From contig RPFO01000123.1 of NCBI GenBank assembly GCA_009746045.1, positions 1,968,713 to 2,032,712 on the forward strand: a DNA stretch of 64,000 nt, in the 5' to 3' direction. The notes below the pieces were generated by a model that was not told the DNA's origin, did not search any database, and was given only the letters and a program-made list of their open reading frames with translations. This stretch comes from Mesostigma viride (Eukaryota; Streptophyta; Mesostigmatophyceae; Mesostigmatales; Mesostigmataceae). Position numbers and translations under genes: made by a program. Below, piece by piece: positions 1 through 11,966 of the stretch (positions are counted from its first letter, which is position 1; each line of letters opens with the position of its first letter).

Positions 1-152
1 GTTAATTAATTAATCTTTAAATCTCTATCTGGCTCCCGGTTACTTGTGACACTTGATGTTTGTCGATACGGTTACCGAATGTGGCTTACATTACCCATAA
101 GTATTGCTCTCATCACATATTTACAGTGATTATGTGTCTGTGCCCTGAGCAG

Positions 153-3100
153 ATCGTGCCAACATCTGTCACTGAAGACGAGTTGTGCATCAACGGGATG
201 TCGTTCAGCAAGCGGTCGTCACTATGGGCCAACTCAGCCCTCGTGGTGTCGGTGACGGCAGAAGAGTGCGCCGCGTTGATACCTGGTGGGGCAGGCAGCG
301 TTCATCCCGCGCTGGTGGGGGTGGAATTCCAGGTAGGCTGCCTCACTCGCAGGCTTGAGTCGTCCCATAACTAAGCTGAATTGGCATAGTCATTTACACA
401 GCAAGTTCTGTGCATGCCTTGGTTTTCATAGCACTTGTCATGAATGCACGAGTGTCAAAGTTTTGTGCCATGGCTCCAGGGTATGTTGCACCTCATTAGG
501 ACAACACCTACCTAGTTCAAAAGTGATCTCTGCTTATGCTTTCTTCTATTTGGGCTGTGACAACACCTATTTTTTCTTTGAATGAATGGTCTCATCTTAT
601 GCGTTCTTCTGTTTGAGCCACCTGGTCTGGTTCCACAAGGATCACCCCCCTGTCTCTCCCGTCCACGTCCATGCACTAACAAACACCGCTGCCATAACCG
701 CGTCGACATCATGCGTGCGGTGCGGCAGCGAGCCATGGAGCACGCTGCTGCGGCTCTTGGGGGGGGTGGCCTCGTGGCGCCCGTCCAGACCATCCCAGAC
801 TTCCTGTCGGGAGAGCTGCAAGGTATTAAGTAGGGTTCATCTAGGTGCTAGTTAGGTCTCAATAAGGCTGCTATCAGTTACGTAGGCAAAGGACATTGCT
901 GCCTCAAATTGTGCTGCTCTGCACAAGAGCCTTTCTGCTGCTCGAGGCGCCGCTGAGCACCCTAGTTGAACACATCGCCTAGGTCACCCTTGTACAGCCC
1001 CAACGTCTTGCATCCTCGTTGCTCGTTGCCGCCTGTGCACCTTAAATATTCCTCCTCGGCTCTCCGATGCCCGCCTGGCTCTCTTCGCCAAGGCAATCCA
1101 CTCAATGGCCTTCTTGTTGGCTCCCTATGTATCAATGCTGAGCGCCTGTGGTAATTGGATCAATGCCCCTTCATCCTAAGAACCAAAGTCAAATGACTTG
1201 TCTACAATTCTGGAGCGGCTCTTTGCAGTTTCCCTCACGATGCCTGTTGTCTGCCACCTCGCCCACACACTCTCACATTTGCAGCTCCCCTGCCCGCGTC
1301 CAGTTACCGCCTGGGGGTCAAGGCGGGACGACTGGATCAGCTGTTTCCGCGCGGCATCACAAGCACCCTGGCCCAGTCCCTGCACATCTTCAACCAAAAG
1401 GTGTGTGCAGGGCTGATAGTATTGGTTGACATAGACCGTTATCTGGTGCTCATCGTGGAGGGTATGCAAGGCATCTTCTGCCATGAGCGGCAATGTTACG
1501 ATAGCTGTCATAACGCCATGAGGACGCTGAAGTCGGTAAAGTGTTAGTACTATAATGTCAATGCACTCGTGGTAGACTCTTGGTTCCATATTTCATTCCC
1601 ACTCATCGCCCCCATAGTACGTGGCATGTTTAACTGGGACACGGTCGGAGAACAACACGCCATGGTCAGCACCCTTTTTTCGCTGCGGATGGGAGTAGGA
1701 GCCCCTCAATGTGTGTGCCGGAACAGCCATCCGGGAGAGAACAGCCAGCAGCATCCGTTCACTGTTCAAGTTTGCACGAAATGCTGTTTCCATCTTAGCT
1801 GCTGTGCCATACGGCTGAATCTTTCGGGGCATATTCCTGCATGCTCGTTTGGCCCCGCTGCAAACTGGTGCAAGTGGTTAGTTTGGTCTGCACTAATGAG
1901 CCTGTAAACCGTGTCTTCTGTCTGGCATCCCATGCCGTGTGTTGCTGCTGCAAAGACCACCAAGTCGCGCTAGTGACTACTCTCCAGCACGGATCCACGT
2001 AGCAATCCCTCGTGTCTCTCCATCCATCTCACATGCCTCTGTTTGGCTGCGTCACTGTGTACCCAACTCCGTACGAATTGGGGCATCTGCGTGCGTGCAT
2101 CGGTGTGCCTGTGTCGCAGATGCCAGGGTTCATCCACCCACAGGGCCTGCTGCACGGCGTGGAGGTAGGCACACTCCCTCCGCTGCAACATGGGCCTCCC
2201 AGTCTCTGGAGGATCATCTCCTAAGATACTGTCTCGTGTAATGTGTGACATTAGCCACTACCTCCGAGGCCTGTTCTACCCAGGGCCAGCTAATGCAGCC
2301 ATGCCCAGCTATTAGTCTCAAGCTACTAGTTCCACTAAGCTTATACTACATGGATCTATAGGTACCACACACATGAGCAGTTTCTTTAGGAGGGACGGAA
2401 GCATGCCAACTGCTGGGAAGGAGTGGGGTGGTGCTTGTGCCTAAGTTCCACTTGTATGAGCTCATCAGTTTTGAAAAAGAGGTCTATTCTATACATTGTG
2501 GTTGCTATGGTGGGGGTAAGGGCGGCAGGGAGGGGGCCCGAGGGCGCAGTAGTAAAGGAGCTTGTGAGCACCCATCACCCACAAGTAGGGGGCTTTACCT
2601 ACCAGCGCTGCCACTTAATAGTTAAAGTACTTAGTCGGGCGTTTGGAAACCAGCTTTGTACATGTCCTGTCCCCTGCTTTATTCTGACAGCCTTGTTCTT
2701 TATACCTCTTCTGATTACCACCCGACGATTGGCAGCTAGTTTGGTTCTCGGGTTCCAGTCTACCTCACACGTGGTTGGCTTTGTGCACAGCTGAGCGCTC
2801 AATGCAGCGCGATGAGTGGGCCTATGTTAGGACTATGGCTATCTTCTTACTGGTCCAGAATCCAGTTCAGCATACACTGCCCATTTGGCCCACTTACCAC
2901 CACATGCCAACACATCTACTTCTTCTGACACCTGTAGCCATGACGTTTCCATTACCTCTGTGTCAGCCATCACGTGATCCTGCCCTGGCTTATTGATGGC
3001 CCAGCACTTTCTTGCAATCTTAAAACAAACATTGTGCTCATGAATCTCGCCTTCCATCCAGCATGCTTCCTCAGATTTCCTTTAACCATCTCAATGTGGC

Positions 3101-3396
3101 TGTCCCTGTCCGAATGAAACGAAAGGCTTACTCGGGTGCCTCCCAAATTCCAAATGTTGGTGTTTTCCATGGTACGTTGCTACTTGCTACGGCTGGACCC
3201 CATGGCTGTGCAGACGCGCACGAGCTCTCCTCTCCGGATTCCGCGCAAAAAGGATGACATGCAGAGCGTTTCCATGCCATACCTTTTCCCCTCGGGGGAA
3301 GGCGCAGGCTATGCGGGTGGCATTATGTCTTCAGCAGTTGATGGGATGCTGGTGGGACAGGCGGTCATACGGCAACTGGCTGGGGCTCAAGCATAG
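153..3396 (+). CDS. FAD/NAD(P)-dependent oxidoreductase, COG2509-like; last five exons
   Basis: The exons are 153-332, 729-822, 1285-1400, 2120-2164 and 3214-3396. Each junction has AG/GT borders, and the phases agree across all four introns (0, 1, 0, 0). The product reads as the C-terminal part of the bacterial/plastid-type FAD-dependent dehydrogenase family. Exon 1 has CINGMSFSKR, ANSALVV and the exon-end VGVEFQ. Exon 2 carries the APVQTIPDFL-type segment and exon 3 ends in HIFNQK. Exon 4 ends in HGVE and joins exon 5 TRTSSPLRIPR to rebuild the family's GVETRTSSP segment. Exon 5 has the FAD-binding signature GEGAGYAGGIMSSAVDG near the C-terminus. The N-terminal Rossmann dinucleotide-binding domain lies upstream of the window. 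Plant and algal members are usually plastid proteins; location cannot be judged here without the N-terminus. Introns are 396 to 1049 bases. Transposon sequence begins only 81 bases after the stop. The family call is firm; the substrate is unknown. Confidence 0.85.
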
Positions 3397-3477
3397 TATA
3401 TGGAAACTGATGGGCCAAGGCATTCGTCAAGGATTGTTTTCTTGGCGAAGAAAACGTAAGATATATTTTACCCACAG

Positions 3478-3716
3478 CCCAGGCGGTGAAGGACATCGCT
3501 GCCCAGCCGGCATCGGCTGGCCCGGCCAGTGATGCTCCCTCCACCTGGGCGGACTTGCTTAAGCATCATACCACCTCCACCACCTCCACCATCGCGGCAC
3601 AGCTCAAGCAACAAGCACTTGACCTTCGCAAGGAGGCCGACAACTGCTGCGGATGTCGACTGTCCGCCTCCCCCGGGCGCGGGGCAAGGCTGGCCCGGCA
3701 CCTGTGCTCCTCACCT
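3478..3716 (+). mobile_element. H0, ORF1-only non-LTR element, left half
   Basis: The translation contains AVKDIAAQPASAG and PSTWADLLKHHTTS, which also occur in the larger ORF1 copies of this window. The last part is in the ORF1 RNA-binding region, after an internal deletion. The element is 5'-truncated here, and the sequence stops abruptly at 3716 where TTAA element U1 begins. The missing continuation resumes in the same orientation at 20967, so this is one fragment split by 17 kb of later insertions. Confidence 0.75.
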
Positions 3717-3844
3717 GTAACCCATAGTCCGGAAACAGTGCGATATATCGCACTGTTTGACTCCCGGTGGCGCGGCGCTCAATTCCCGGAGCGCCGCGCC
3801 ACCCGTGACGGAGGGAAGTTGTCCGGTGGGTCTGGGAACACTTA

Positions 3845-4331
3845 AAAATTAAATTAAATTAAATTATAACATGCCTCCGTTGGGAGATCATGTAGCACAT
3901 ATTCCTTAATGGATGGGTGGGATGGAAGGAGCCGCGTAATCGAACTGACCTAACTCTAATCTAGCTAGTCTAGAAAAATCCTAACTACCCTACTCATCAA
4001 AACGCCTCCTCCGCTTGGGGCGAGGTGGTTTGCCCACAGGGTCGGGCGTGTGAGCCTTGACAATCCTCTTCCACCGCGGCTTGTTCTGCATGGCAGTCCA
4101 AAGAAGGGAGAGAGAGTGGATGCGGTATTCAAACTGGGCTGGGACCAGTAGGTCATCCAGCAGCATCTGCACGTAGTTGGTGACATGTTTCCCTACCTTC
4201 TTGGGAATGTCCTTGGGGCCAGGCCAGGTCAAAATGTGCCGTCCTGGCTGGCCAAGCCGCTGGGGGCCTGCCAGACCAAGGGCGGTGTCGACCTGGCTAG
4301 TGCGAGCAAGGTGCCCTACAAATGCTATCCA
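3845..4331 (-). mobile_element. LINE-A (RTE-like), 5'-truncated copy 1
   Basis: It is flanked by a perfect 12-bp TSD, TGGGAACACTTA, at 3833-3844 and 4332-4343. On the - strand it carries the last ~115 codons of the reverse-transcriptase ORF (FVGHLARTSQVDT ... KRRRRFDE) to about 3990. A short 3' UTR, a hairpin with CTCC-CAAC-GGAG, and a tail of AATTT repeats follow. The sequence matches the longer copy at 22741-23860. It was inserted into U copy 1. Confidence 0.88.
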
Positions 4332-4472
4332 TGGGAACACTTAGGGACGAGGGTGATGCATAGGTTTGGGGGTAATATTCGCCATAGCCTGGTAAATACA
4401 ACGTGTATTGAGGTCCAGTATCACGTGACTTTGGCGGGAAATTTTCACTCGCGCGCACGCGTAACGAGATAT

Positions 4473-4611
4473 TCTGATTTGGCACGCCGCAAAGGTGAAA
4501 ACCATTTGCGTTCAGTGCCGGTCCGCGGAAAACGCGGAAAACGCGATCTGCAAATGAATCCGACCGGAATCGAACTGGGGACCTCTCGCACCAACTTTCG
4601 CTGACTATAGG
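4473..4611 (-). mobile_element. 139-bp tRNA-like SINE
   Basis: It is flanked by a 9-bp TSD, ACGAGATAT, at 4464-4472 and 4612-4620, and is absent from the matching place in U copy 2 (near 24390). On the - strand the head has an A-box-like TAGTCAGCGAAAGTTGG and a B-box-like AGTTCGATTCC, closer together than in a tRNA. A unique body containing a repeated GCGTTTTCC follows. A second copy lies at about 33038-33166. It looks like a short pol III-driven SINE inserted in U. Confidence 0.75.
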
Positions 4612-5284
4612 ACGAGATATGGCTGCTAGCGTGCCGTTATCAAGGAAGTTTTGCGTCTCGCGGCTTGTAATGGTTCAGAATGTTGCTCAGAATGATGATG
4701 CGTGATTTTCGTAGGTCACCTAGGGTGGCCAGATGTATAGCTCATTGGTAAAATACAGGTAGGAAATTACTGCTTTCTTGGTCGTCAGTACCAGATGAGT
4801 AATTAATTAATTCATTAATAGACACGTGACTGCGTCCCACCGCGAACATTGTGGAAGATGAGTAATGGCATGCCATATTTCGATTTTCTTATGGCCTGGC
4901 AGTCTGCGCCAGCCCGAGCACCCAGTTTTGGTACGGGACATCCGCAGCAGCGTCCCTGTGAATTCGGATGCGTTTATAGGTCATCTTTGCACAGAACAAC
5001 AACCTGGGAATAATGTCGGATGCATTCACTATGCGGCTATGGCGGCGTATGCCTGGAAAGCATTAGCCAGTGTGAGATATGAGGGTCCCGGCCAGCAGAA
5101 CCCAGAAAGGTCGTGATCAAGCCAGGTACGGCAACATGTTTGCATGTCATTTGCACGGGAATCTATCGTTTATACATCGATTTTACACGAGTGTGTCAGT
5201 GCCTCTTGCAGCAGGTTTCCATGCCTGCTGTATGAGTACTATTAGCCCCAAATCTGCTCAGTTTGTGGTGTTTCTTTGGAGGAT

Positions 5285-7344
5285 TAATTAATTAATTAAT
5301 TATCAACATCACTCCGTTGGGAGTAAATGTAGCACATATCCCTGAGAATGGGCATATGGCTTTTAATATGTACATTCTAGGCTACCTCATACAAGGGTGG
5401 GAATGTAAGCTACCCCTGCTCTAGGTGCACACCAGGGCACCTGCACCACCATGCTGTCTCAGGTTCAACCCGCCTAAGGGGGGGATCCTGGCACGGGGGA
5501 GGAAGATCATCATGGCTATACAAAAACTAGAGCGTGGCATCTCAGCAGAGAGCAACTCTCTGCATGGGCACAGCATAACTAAATAAAACTAGGCATCATC
5601 TGGAGTGTGGCACATCATAGGCACACATGTACATGGTTAAATAATGCTCGTGGCTCAGCTGGTATAGTGCCTGTAGGAGGCGTACATGTACATGGCCACG
5701 GTCTATCTATTCTACACTACTACTGCTGTATTCCCCTAAGCTGGGGCGTCTGGAGTCGCGGGGGCCGCGGGGGTCGCCTGCCAGGGCTTGTGGCCGACGT
5801 AGATGGCCGCCCCCTTCCAGTACACCGGCTGCCCCGCCTTGGTCTGCCGGAGCTGTCCAGAGGTAGGTCGGCCATAGCTCCCGTCGCCGTTGCTGCTGCG
5901 CCAGGGTCAAGTCGTCGTCAATGGTGAAGAGAGTCTTCTCGAGCCGCTTGCGGCGTCGGAGAAAAGAAATCTTGTCCGCCGGGTTCTTAAAGGTGAGAAG
6001 GAGCGGGGGCGCCCCTGCCTTACCCCACGCGCGGGGAAGGCGGTGGGCGACCAGCTCGATCTCACCATTTAGACCCATGTGACCAAGGATTTCTCTCTCA
6101 AACGCACGCGTAAGCTTCTCGGAATTCTCACCTTCCTCCATGTCGAAGTTCTTGACAATGACGTTGAGGCTGCGCTTGGCGAGCTCGGCCTCCTCGCGGA
6201 GGTCAAGCGTCTGCCGTTGGAGCTGGGCTGCGACGGCGGAGGTGGTGGAGGTGGTGTGTTGCTTAAGCATGTCCGCCCAGGAGGTGATGGGAGGAGCATC
6301 GCCGGCCAGGCCAGCCGAGGCTGGCTTGGCGGCAATGTCCTAATTGTCCTTCACCGCCTGGGCGGTGAGGCCTGCGGTGTTCTGCAGAACCTCGATAGCG
6401 ATGGCGTTGTCCTTAAGACGCTGGTCGATGTCGCGGAGCTGGGCGGTGATGGAGTCGGTGGAGGCGGAGGGGGGGGGGGGGGGAGGCGAGGAGGGCGGCG
6501 GTGGCGGTGGGGATGGTGGGGAGCTCAGCAGCCAGCGTGCCGCCAATTGCCGCCACATCTGCAGCAATGGGCGTCACGTGCTGTGAGAGGGCGGCGTGGA
6601 GGTGGTGGACGAAGGTGGATTCGGTAATGGGGGCGCCGGGGTGCAGAAGGTCCTCGGCCGAGCGCTTAGTGAGGGTAAAGAGAGCTGCGAGCTGAAGGCG
6701 GGGGCGAGACCAGCCGGCCAGGTTGGTCGACGAGTCTGAGACGCGGTGGCAATACCGGCCGTCAGCTCCGTTGCGGAAAAACTGGGTGTTGAAATTGAGT
6801 TGCTGGCACAGGGCCAGCAGTGAGGCGTGTGACCCGTAAAACACGAGCTCCAGTATATCTTGATTGGTGGCATGTCGAAAAAGGCAGGCCTGTTGACGTC
6901 AAAGGTGGTAAAGAGCCTGTCGACGTCAAAATCACGCTCAGACCAGCCAGGTTCGCCTGGGCGACTGCGCTTTGGGTCAGGCGATGCAGAGGGCGAGGAG
7001 AGCCCGGGAGGGTTCTGGGCGACCACCAGTGCGCGACTAGTGTCACCACTGCCTTCCGGCCCTGATGGCGAAGCTGCAGCCGGAGCTGCAGACGTATTTT
7101 CATTGCCTAACGCATTCGCCAGGCTGCGTTGCGTTGTTGTGCGTTTGCTCGTCATAACAGCAGTTCGCGTAATAGCTGCAGGCTGGTCACAATACTGCGT
7201 TACAGCTGTAACCGTTTATAGTAGCAGATGCGCCTAGAAAAGATGCATCGGTTGCAAGTGATCTGACGGAATTTGGGGCTCAGACGCGAAAGTTCTGAGC
7301 TCCGCCGTCAGCCATGGCTACCTCGTGGCTCGTGGCTCGTTCGG
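5285..7344 (-). mobile_element. H1, near full-length ORF1-only (HAL1-like) element
   Basis: It is flanked by a perfect 12-bp TSD, TCTTTGGAGGAT, at 5273-5284 and 7345-7356, which interrupts U copy 1. The 5' end on the - strand is rich in GAGCCACGAG repeats and GGCTGACGGCGG. The ORF1 region runs from an ATG at 7155 to about 5707. A 3' UTR of ~400 bases follows, then the CTCC-CAAC-GGAG-type hairpin and a (TTAA)n tail at 5285. The ORF1 product starts MTSKRTTTQRS, is Ala/Pro/Ser rich, and ends with a basic domain (FLRRRKRLEKTLFTIDDDLTLAQQQRRRELWP) like the C-terminal domain of L1 ORF1p. About two frame changes break it. There is no endonuclease or reverse-transcriptase ORF despite intact ends, so it depends on another LINE. 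Confidence 0.83.
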
Positions 7345-7546
7345 TCTTTGGAGGATGCCATTCCGTTAGTGCTGGTTTAGCACTTCTTTGTTTCCCAGCA
7401 CTTTTGACAGTCCTATGTGGCTGTATACAATGCATAACTGTGTGGCATTTCATGGATGGCTGCTTACGCGCGCGTAACCCACACACGTAAGTGAGCCCAT
7501 TATTTGGGTCAGATGGGCTATCCGTGCGGTCTGACGGCCAAGGAAA

Positions 7547-8263
7547 TTAATTAATTAATTAATTAATTAAGAACATAGCTCCGTGGGGAGCATATGTAAC
7601 ACATAGCCCTGAGAAAGGGGCATCTATATGGCCGGGTTTGTAATACAATCAGGGCGACAACCTGCAGGTGTAGGATGTACAACTATCACCTGCTCTGGGT
7701 GTACAAGGTGCACCTCCACCGCCATGATGGTTCATGCCTCCAAATCGAGCTCACACAGGGCGGCTTGGGGAGAGGGCCTAGAAGGCCTGCATGACATATA
7801 TGGGGTGGAAGGTATATATGGCTAGGCTATAGCTGGTGTACACATTGCATCTCAGCAGGGAGTAACTCCCTGCATGGGCAAAGCATGACTCGAAATTGCT
7901 ACGGCTATTGCAAGGGCTGGTGTGGGCCCATCACGTCTACAGGCATACATGGCCACATAACTAAGCTTTTAGTCTACACTACTGCTACATTCCCTAGGCT
8001 GGGGTGGCTGGGGTGGCTGGGGTGGCTGGGGCGGCAGGGGTCGCCTGCCAGGGCTTGTGGGCGACGTAGATGTCCGCCCCCTTCCAGTAGACCGGCTTCT
8101 GCCCCGCCGTCTGCCGGAGCTGGAGGTAGGTCGGCCATAGCAGTCCCGTCACCGTTGTTGCTGCGTCAAGAGTCAAGTCGTCGTCCAGCGTGTAGGAGGT
8201 CCCCCCAAGCCGCTTGCGACGCTTGAGGAACTCGGGCAGACAGACCATCTTATCTCCATGCAC
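7547..8263 (-). mobile_element. ORF1-only element, 5'-truncated
   Basis: A 9-bp TSD, CCAAGGAAA, at 7538-7546 and 8264-8272 brackets a 717-base insertion in U copy 1. It starts with a (TTAA)n tail and hairpin at 7547. It includes the 3' UTR and the ORF1 C-terminal domain on the - strand (FLKRRKRLGGTSYTLDDDLTLDAATT). The end of ORF1 holds a small tandem repeat encoding Pro-Ala-Thr near 7995-8035. Confidence 0.8.
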
Positions 8264-8407
8264 CCAAGGAAAGCATGGTGGCACTATCCAACGAAATTGT
8301 CCAATGTTAATATTGAGGTTCCTGACCCTCCCAGTAGATGTTATCAATTAATTAATTAGACTCGTGCTCCCGTTGGGGAGTCACGGAGCATTAACCCCGA
8401 TGGATGG

Positions 8408-8595
8408 ATTAATTAATTCATTAATTAATAGACACGTGACTGCGTCACGTGAGCATAAGTCCTCAGTGGGAGGGGAACATGGGATGGAATGGATGGTACA
8501 AGCTATCTAGGTCCTAGTTACAGGGGTGTGGGCACCGCGGCCCGAATCGCTATGAATGCCATATACTTGGTCACACGCGGAGCCCCCACAGGCTG
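8408..8595 (-). mobile_element. LINE-C 3'-end fragment
   Basis: A 12-bp TSD, CCCGATGGATGG, at 8396-8407 and 8596-8607 brackets 188 bases with an AT-rich TTAA-type tail. The sequence matches the + strand insertion at 21870-22292. It is a short 5'-truncated retro-insertion in the 3' UTR of LINE-B. Confidence 0.75.
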
Positions 8596-8938
8596 CCCGA
8601 TGGATGGATGGGTGGGTGCAAACAGTCCTACCGCGGGCTAAGCTATCTACATCAGCTACCTACAACATCTATCTAACAGCATTACTAAGTACAACATCTA
8701 GATATCTATACAGCACTGGCGTGCCTCCCACGGGCTTGCACACGCGGGCGCTTCCCCACATGGGGGGGGGCTCGTTGTCCTCTATGACCTGGGCCCACTT
8801 GGCCTTGTCCGGTCATCTTCTTCCAAATCACTAGAGGCCCCCCATTAATTAATTAATTAATTAGGAACATCACTCCGTTGGGAGTCAATGTAGCACATAT
8901 CCCTGAGAAGGGGCATATCCCTGAGAAGGGAACGTGGC

Positions 8939-10504
8939 GCGCCGAATATTTTCCGCGCGAAAAAATTCGCGGCACCGGCCGTACCGTGAAAAGTGGGTGC
9001 TCCGTGCGCGCACCACTTGCGGAAGTGGCCATGGCGACTGCGTTTAGGCGAAACTAGCAATGTAGGGCTAGAGAAATGCAAAAAAAATGCTTGGATGTTG
9101 AAGACTTGATGATTTAATGATGTTGGATTGCGGCGGCAAGTGGCTGGTTTACAATATCGCTGCTTTCTTTTACTGCCATCGGCATGGGGGGTAATCTGCA
9201 TTTTTTGGTCGCGCGGAATTCCATGTAAAATAGAATTCGTGATTGCGGCAGTTAATTCTCAGTTTTGGGGGTCTTTTTGACCGTGAAGGATGCATTCATA
9301 TCGGTAGCATCGAATTCTAAACCGAACGGGTGCTTTTTGCTACATTTTCGGCCATTCTCGGTAAGTATTTTTTGAGGCCTGCGCAGTGCATGTCGGAACC
9401 TTCCATGGAAGAACGGCCGTTGTTGCGCGCCTGGGCGAGGGATCTACGAGGGCAAGGTATAGATTTGTGGCGACTGTTATCTACTATCAGTTCTTTCTTC
9501 GAAGAGCTCATCGTTCGAAGTTTTTTGCGTTCGTTTTGGTCAGTTTCCGCCAGTTAACTCTCCGTTGCTTGCCGTCGTGTTGACGAATACCTGGCAGCTT
9601 TAGCTTGTTTTCGTTGATGTCTTGATCAAATCCGCTTCAGTCTCAGCCGATAGATCCTAGGGAAGGCGTAAGGGATTTCATAGCACGTGTTCTGGCAAGG
9701 ATGTTGTGCGTATGGACGCTTCTTGTTGTGTGATAGTGACGCATGCGATGCATGGTGCACCCTTTCCTCGCAGCGGCATCACAGCGGTCAGAAGCTGAAC
9801 GGCCGCCACTGGTTTCTTTGCATTTTATCGTGCAGGGAAGGAATTTTTTAAATCGACGATCATGTTGGAGATATTGCATTTGTGCGACTGCATGTAGATA
9901 GCTGCCATAATTGGTTTATTTGAGCTTTCCTTGTTATGATGATGTGACAAGACAGCAATGTTGCTGAGCCAACCATGGTTGACATGGTTGACTGCATACA
10001 AGCTTTGTATGCCATGATCTCCTTGGTTCCTGCCCTCCATAGTTCCAGTTTGTTGCCCATGTCGGGTAGGGCAGTTAAGGAGTTGTTGCTGTGTTGGTAA
10101 GCTTGGTTGGCATAACCCTTACAATCTAACCTGGGAGAAACATAGAAAATGCAGGTAATGCATGTTAGTGCCATAATCATTATTGCTATTCACGTACTTA
10201 TAAGTCTGGCCATGCTTGAGGGACGGTGAAGGAGTATGAGGTGCGTGGCCACCCCTTTGTACTTCACAACATATTCGATCAGCATGGATTTGATCCATGT
10301 TCAATGGCATGTAAAGTGTGATTGTGTTTACTCGCTTTCTGAGTGGTCCTTAGCGCCTTGTCAGGTAGTGAGTGGTCGTCTAGGAAACCCATCAGTGCGT
10401 GCCACAGTGACCCCCAACCTTGAGCATGTGTCGTCATCAGTGTGCTAGAGTTAATTATATGTGCTTTTGATCATAGATTTGCTGAGTTCTTGGCATGAGC
10501 TAGA
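8939..10504. repeat. Unassigned block with a diverged copy of the 357-bp intron repeat
   Basis: This block interrupts the H2 3' UTR. From about 9690 to 10180 it clearly resembles the region 33615-34080, including TTTATTTGAGCTT, ATGATGTGACAA, GAGCCAACCATG and GTTGGCATA. That region is intron 1 of the four-exon gene at 33381-36310, where part of it is tandemly repeated. A short open stretch near 9402-9453 ends at a GT and could be an exon relic. No function can be assigned to 8939-9690. Confidence 0.55.
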
Positions 10505-10529
10505 GCTAGAGCTTGGCAAGAGCTAGAGT

Positions 10530-11966
10530 CACGAGCCACGAGCCACGAGCGGACATGGCTGACGGCGGAGCTCAGAACTTTTGCGTCTGAGCCCCAAATT
10601 CAGTCAGGCTACTTGCATCAGATGCGTCTTTTCAAGACGCATCTGCTAGTATAATCGGTTACGGCTGTAACGCAGTATTTTGCAAATGCCACCAAAACGC
10701 AGCCTTGACAAACATTTTGAGCTGTCGTCGGCATTCCCGTCGACAGCAGCACGTGCGACATCAACTCCTGCGGACGCCAACCTTTTCGCGCTGATCGAAG
10801 CTCTCCCCCCCGGTGTGCCTCCCTCGACGCAGTGCTCTACGCCAAACTCGTCGCCCATTCCCAAGAAAACCCGAACTTCCCATGGATACCAAATGGGACG
10901 TCCGCCGCTTCGGCGCCGGCCAGCGGGATTTTTGCATCTTGGAAATCTTTACGCTCGTGAACGAAGGAACAATGTGACGATGTTATCAAGTTCCTGGCCC
11001 GCCATGACAAACTTTTCCTGCCTACCCCTGGCGACAAGCCCACCAAGCCCGCCTGGGAATGGCTGCTTCAAGAACCGGAGGCGTACTTGAAGGCAGTCAT
11101 CATGTGCAGCTACCTGCGCTGCGACGCCCAGGACATCACCCAGATTGGCTACGCTGGCCTCAGGAGCCTCCTGCATGAGCGCAGACGGGCAGCCACAGCA
11201 GCTGCAGCATCCCCGCAGAGCAGCACCTCCCCCAGCACGGACTCCATCCGAGCTGCAGTGGCGGAGCAGCTGGCGCCGATGGCTTCAGGAGCAGCTCGCT
11301 GCCCTCATGAACGCGCCTGACGGCCCACTCAACACTCTCTCGGCCATGCAAGGTCAACAACATTGAAGCCAGAGTCGCCCTTAAGCTCCAGCCTCAGTTT
11401 ACTGCTACGCAAGAGCACATTACCACCAAAGTTTCCGCGAGGCCACAGCCACTGTGATCACCCGCCTTAACCAGGTGGAAGGCCGAGTCGGCCAAGGCAC
11501 CGTGAAACTTGACGGGCAGTTGCTGCCAAGGTAGACGCCCTGGCCACGCAGGTCCCCGAGATCGCCGAGCGAACGGCCACCATCGCCGCCCAACCTGCTG
11601 TAGGGCTAGCGATGACCCCTCGACTCGCGCCTCCTGGGCGGACCTGCTCAAGAGCCAGGCATCCTCTACCACGACCGCCATCACCACCAAGCTCCAGGAG
11701 CTGGAAGACACGCGCCGCGAGGCCGCTGACCGCGACCGTCGCCGCTGCTGGGTCATCCTCAGGCGCTTCGACATGCCGCCGGAGGAGACCCCAGACTCTC
11801 TTCTCGACGAGCTGAAGAAACAGCTCTTGGCGTGCATGCAGCTGCCAGGTGCGATACTGCAGGGCGCCTACCGCCTGCCCCATCCACGGGCCAAGGCTGG
11901 GCCCCCTCCAGTGGTCCTCACCTTCAGCGACATCACAGCCCGAGTTCGGTTCCTGGGCACATCATG
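10530..11966 (+). mobile_element. H3, ORF1-only element, truncated at its 3' side
   Basis: It begins with GAGCCACGAG repeats and GGCTGACGGCGG, as in H1 and H2. ORF1 starts at 10685 (MPPKRSLDKHFELS) and continues, with several frame changes, through PSTRASWADLLKSQASSTT and the coiled-coil-like region to VVLTFSDITARVRFLG at 11966. There homology stops just before the basic C-terminal domain; the 3' UTR and tail are missing. The 5' side is preceded by an AGAGCTAGAGCT repeat. Confidence 0.72.
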
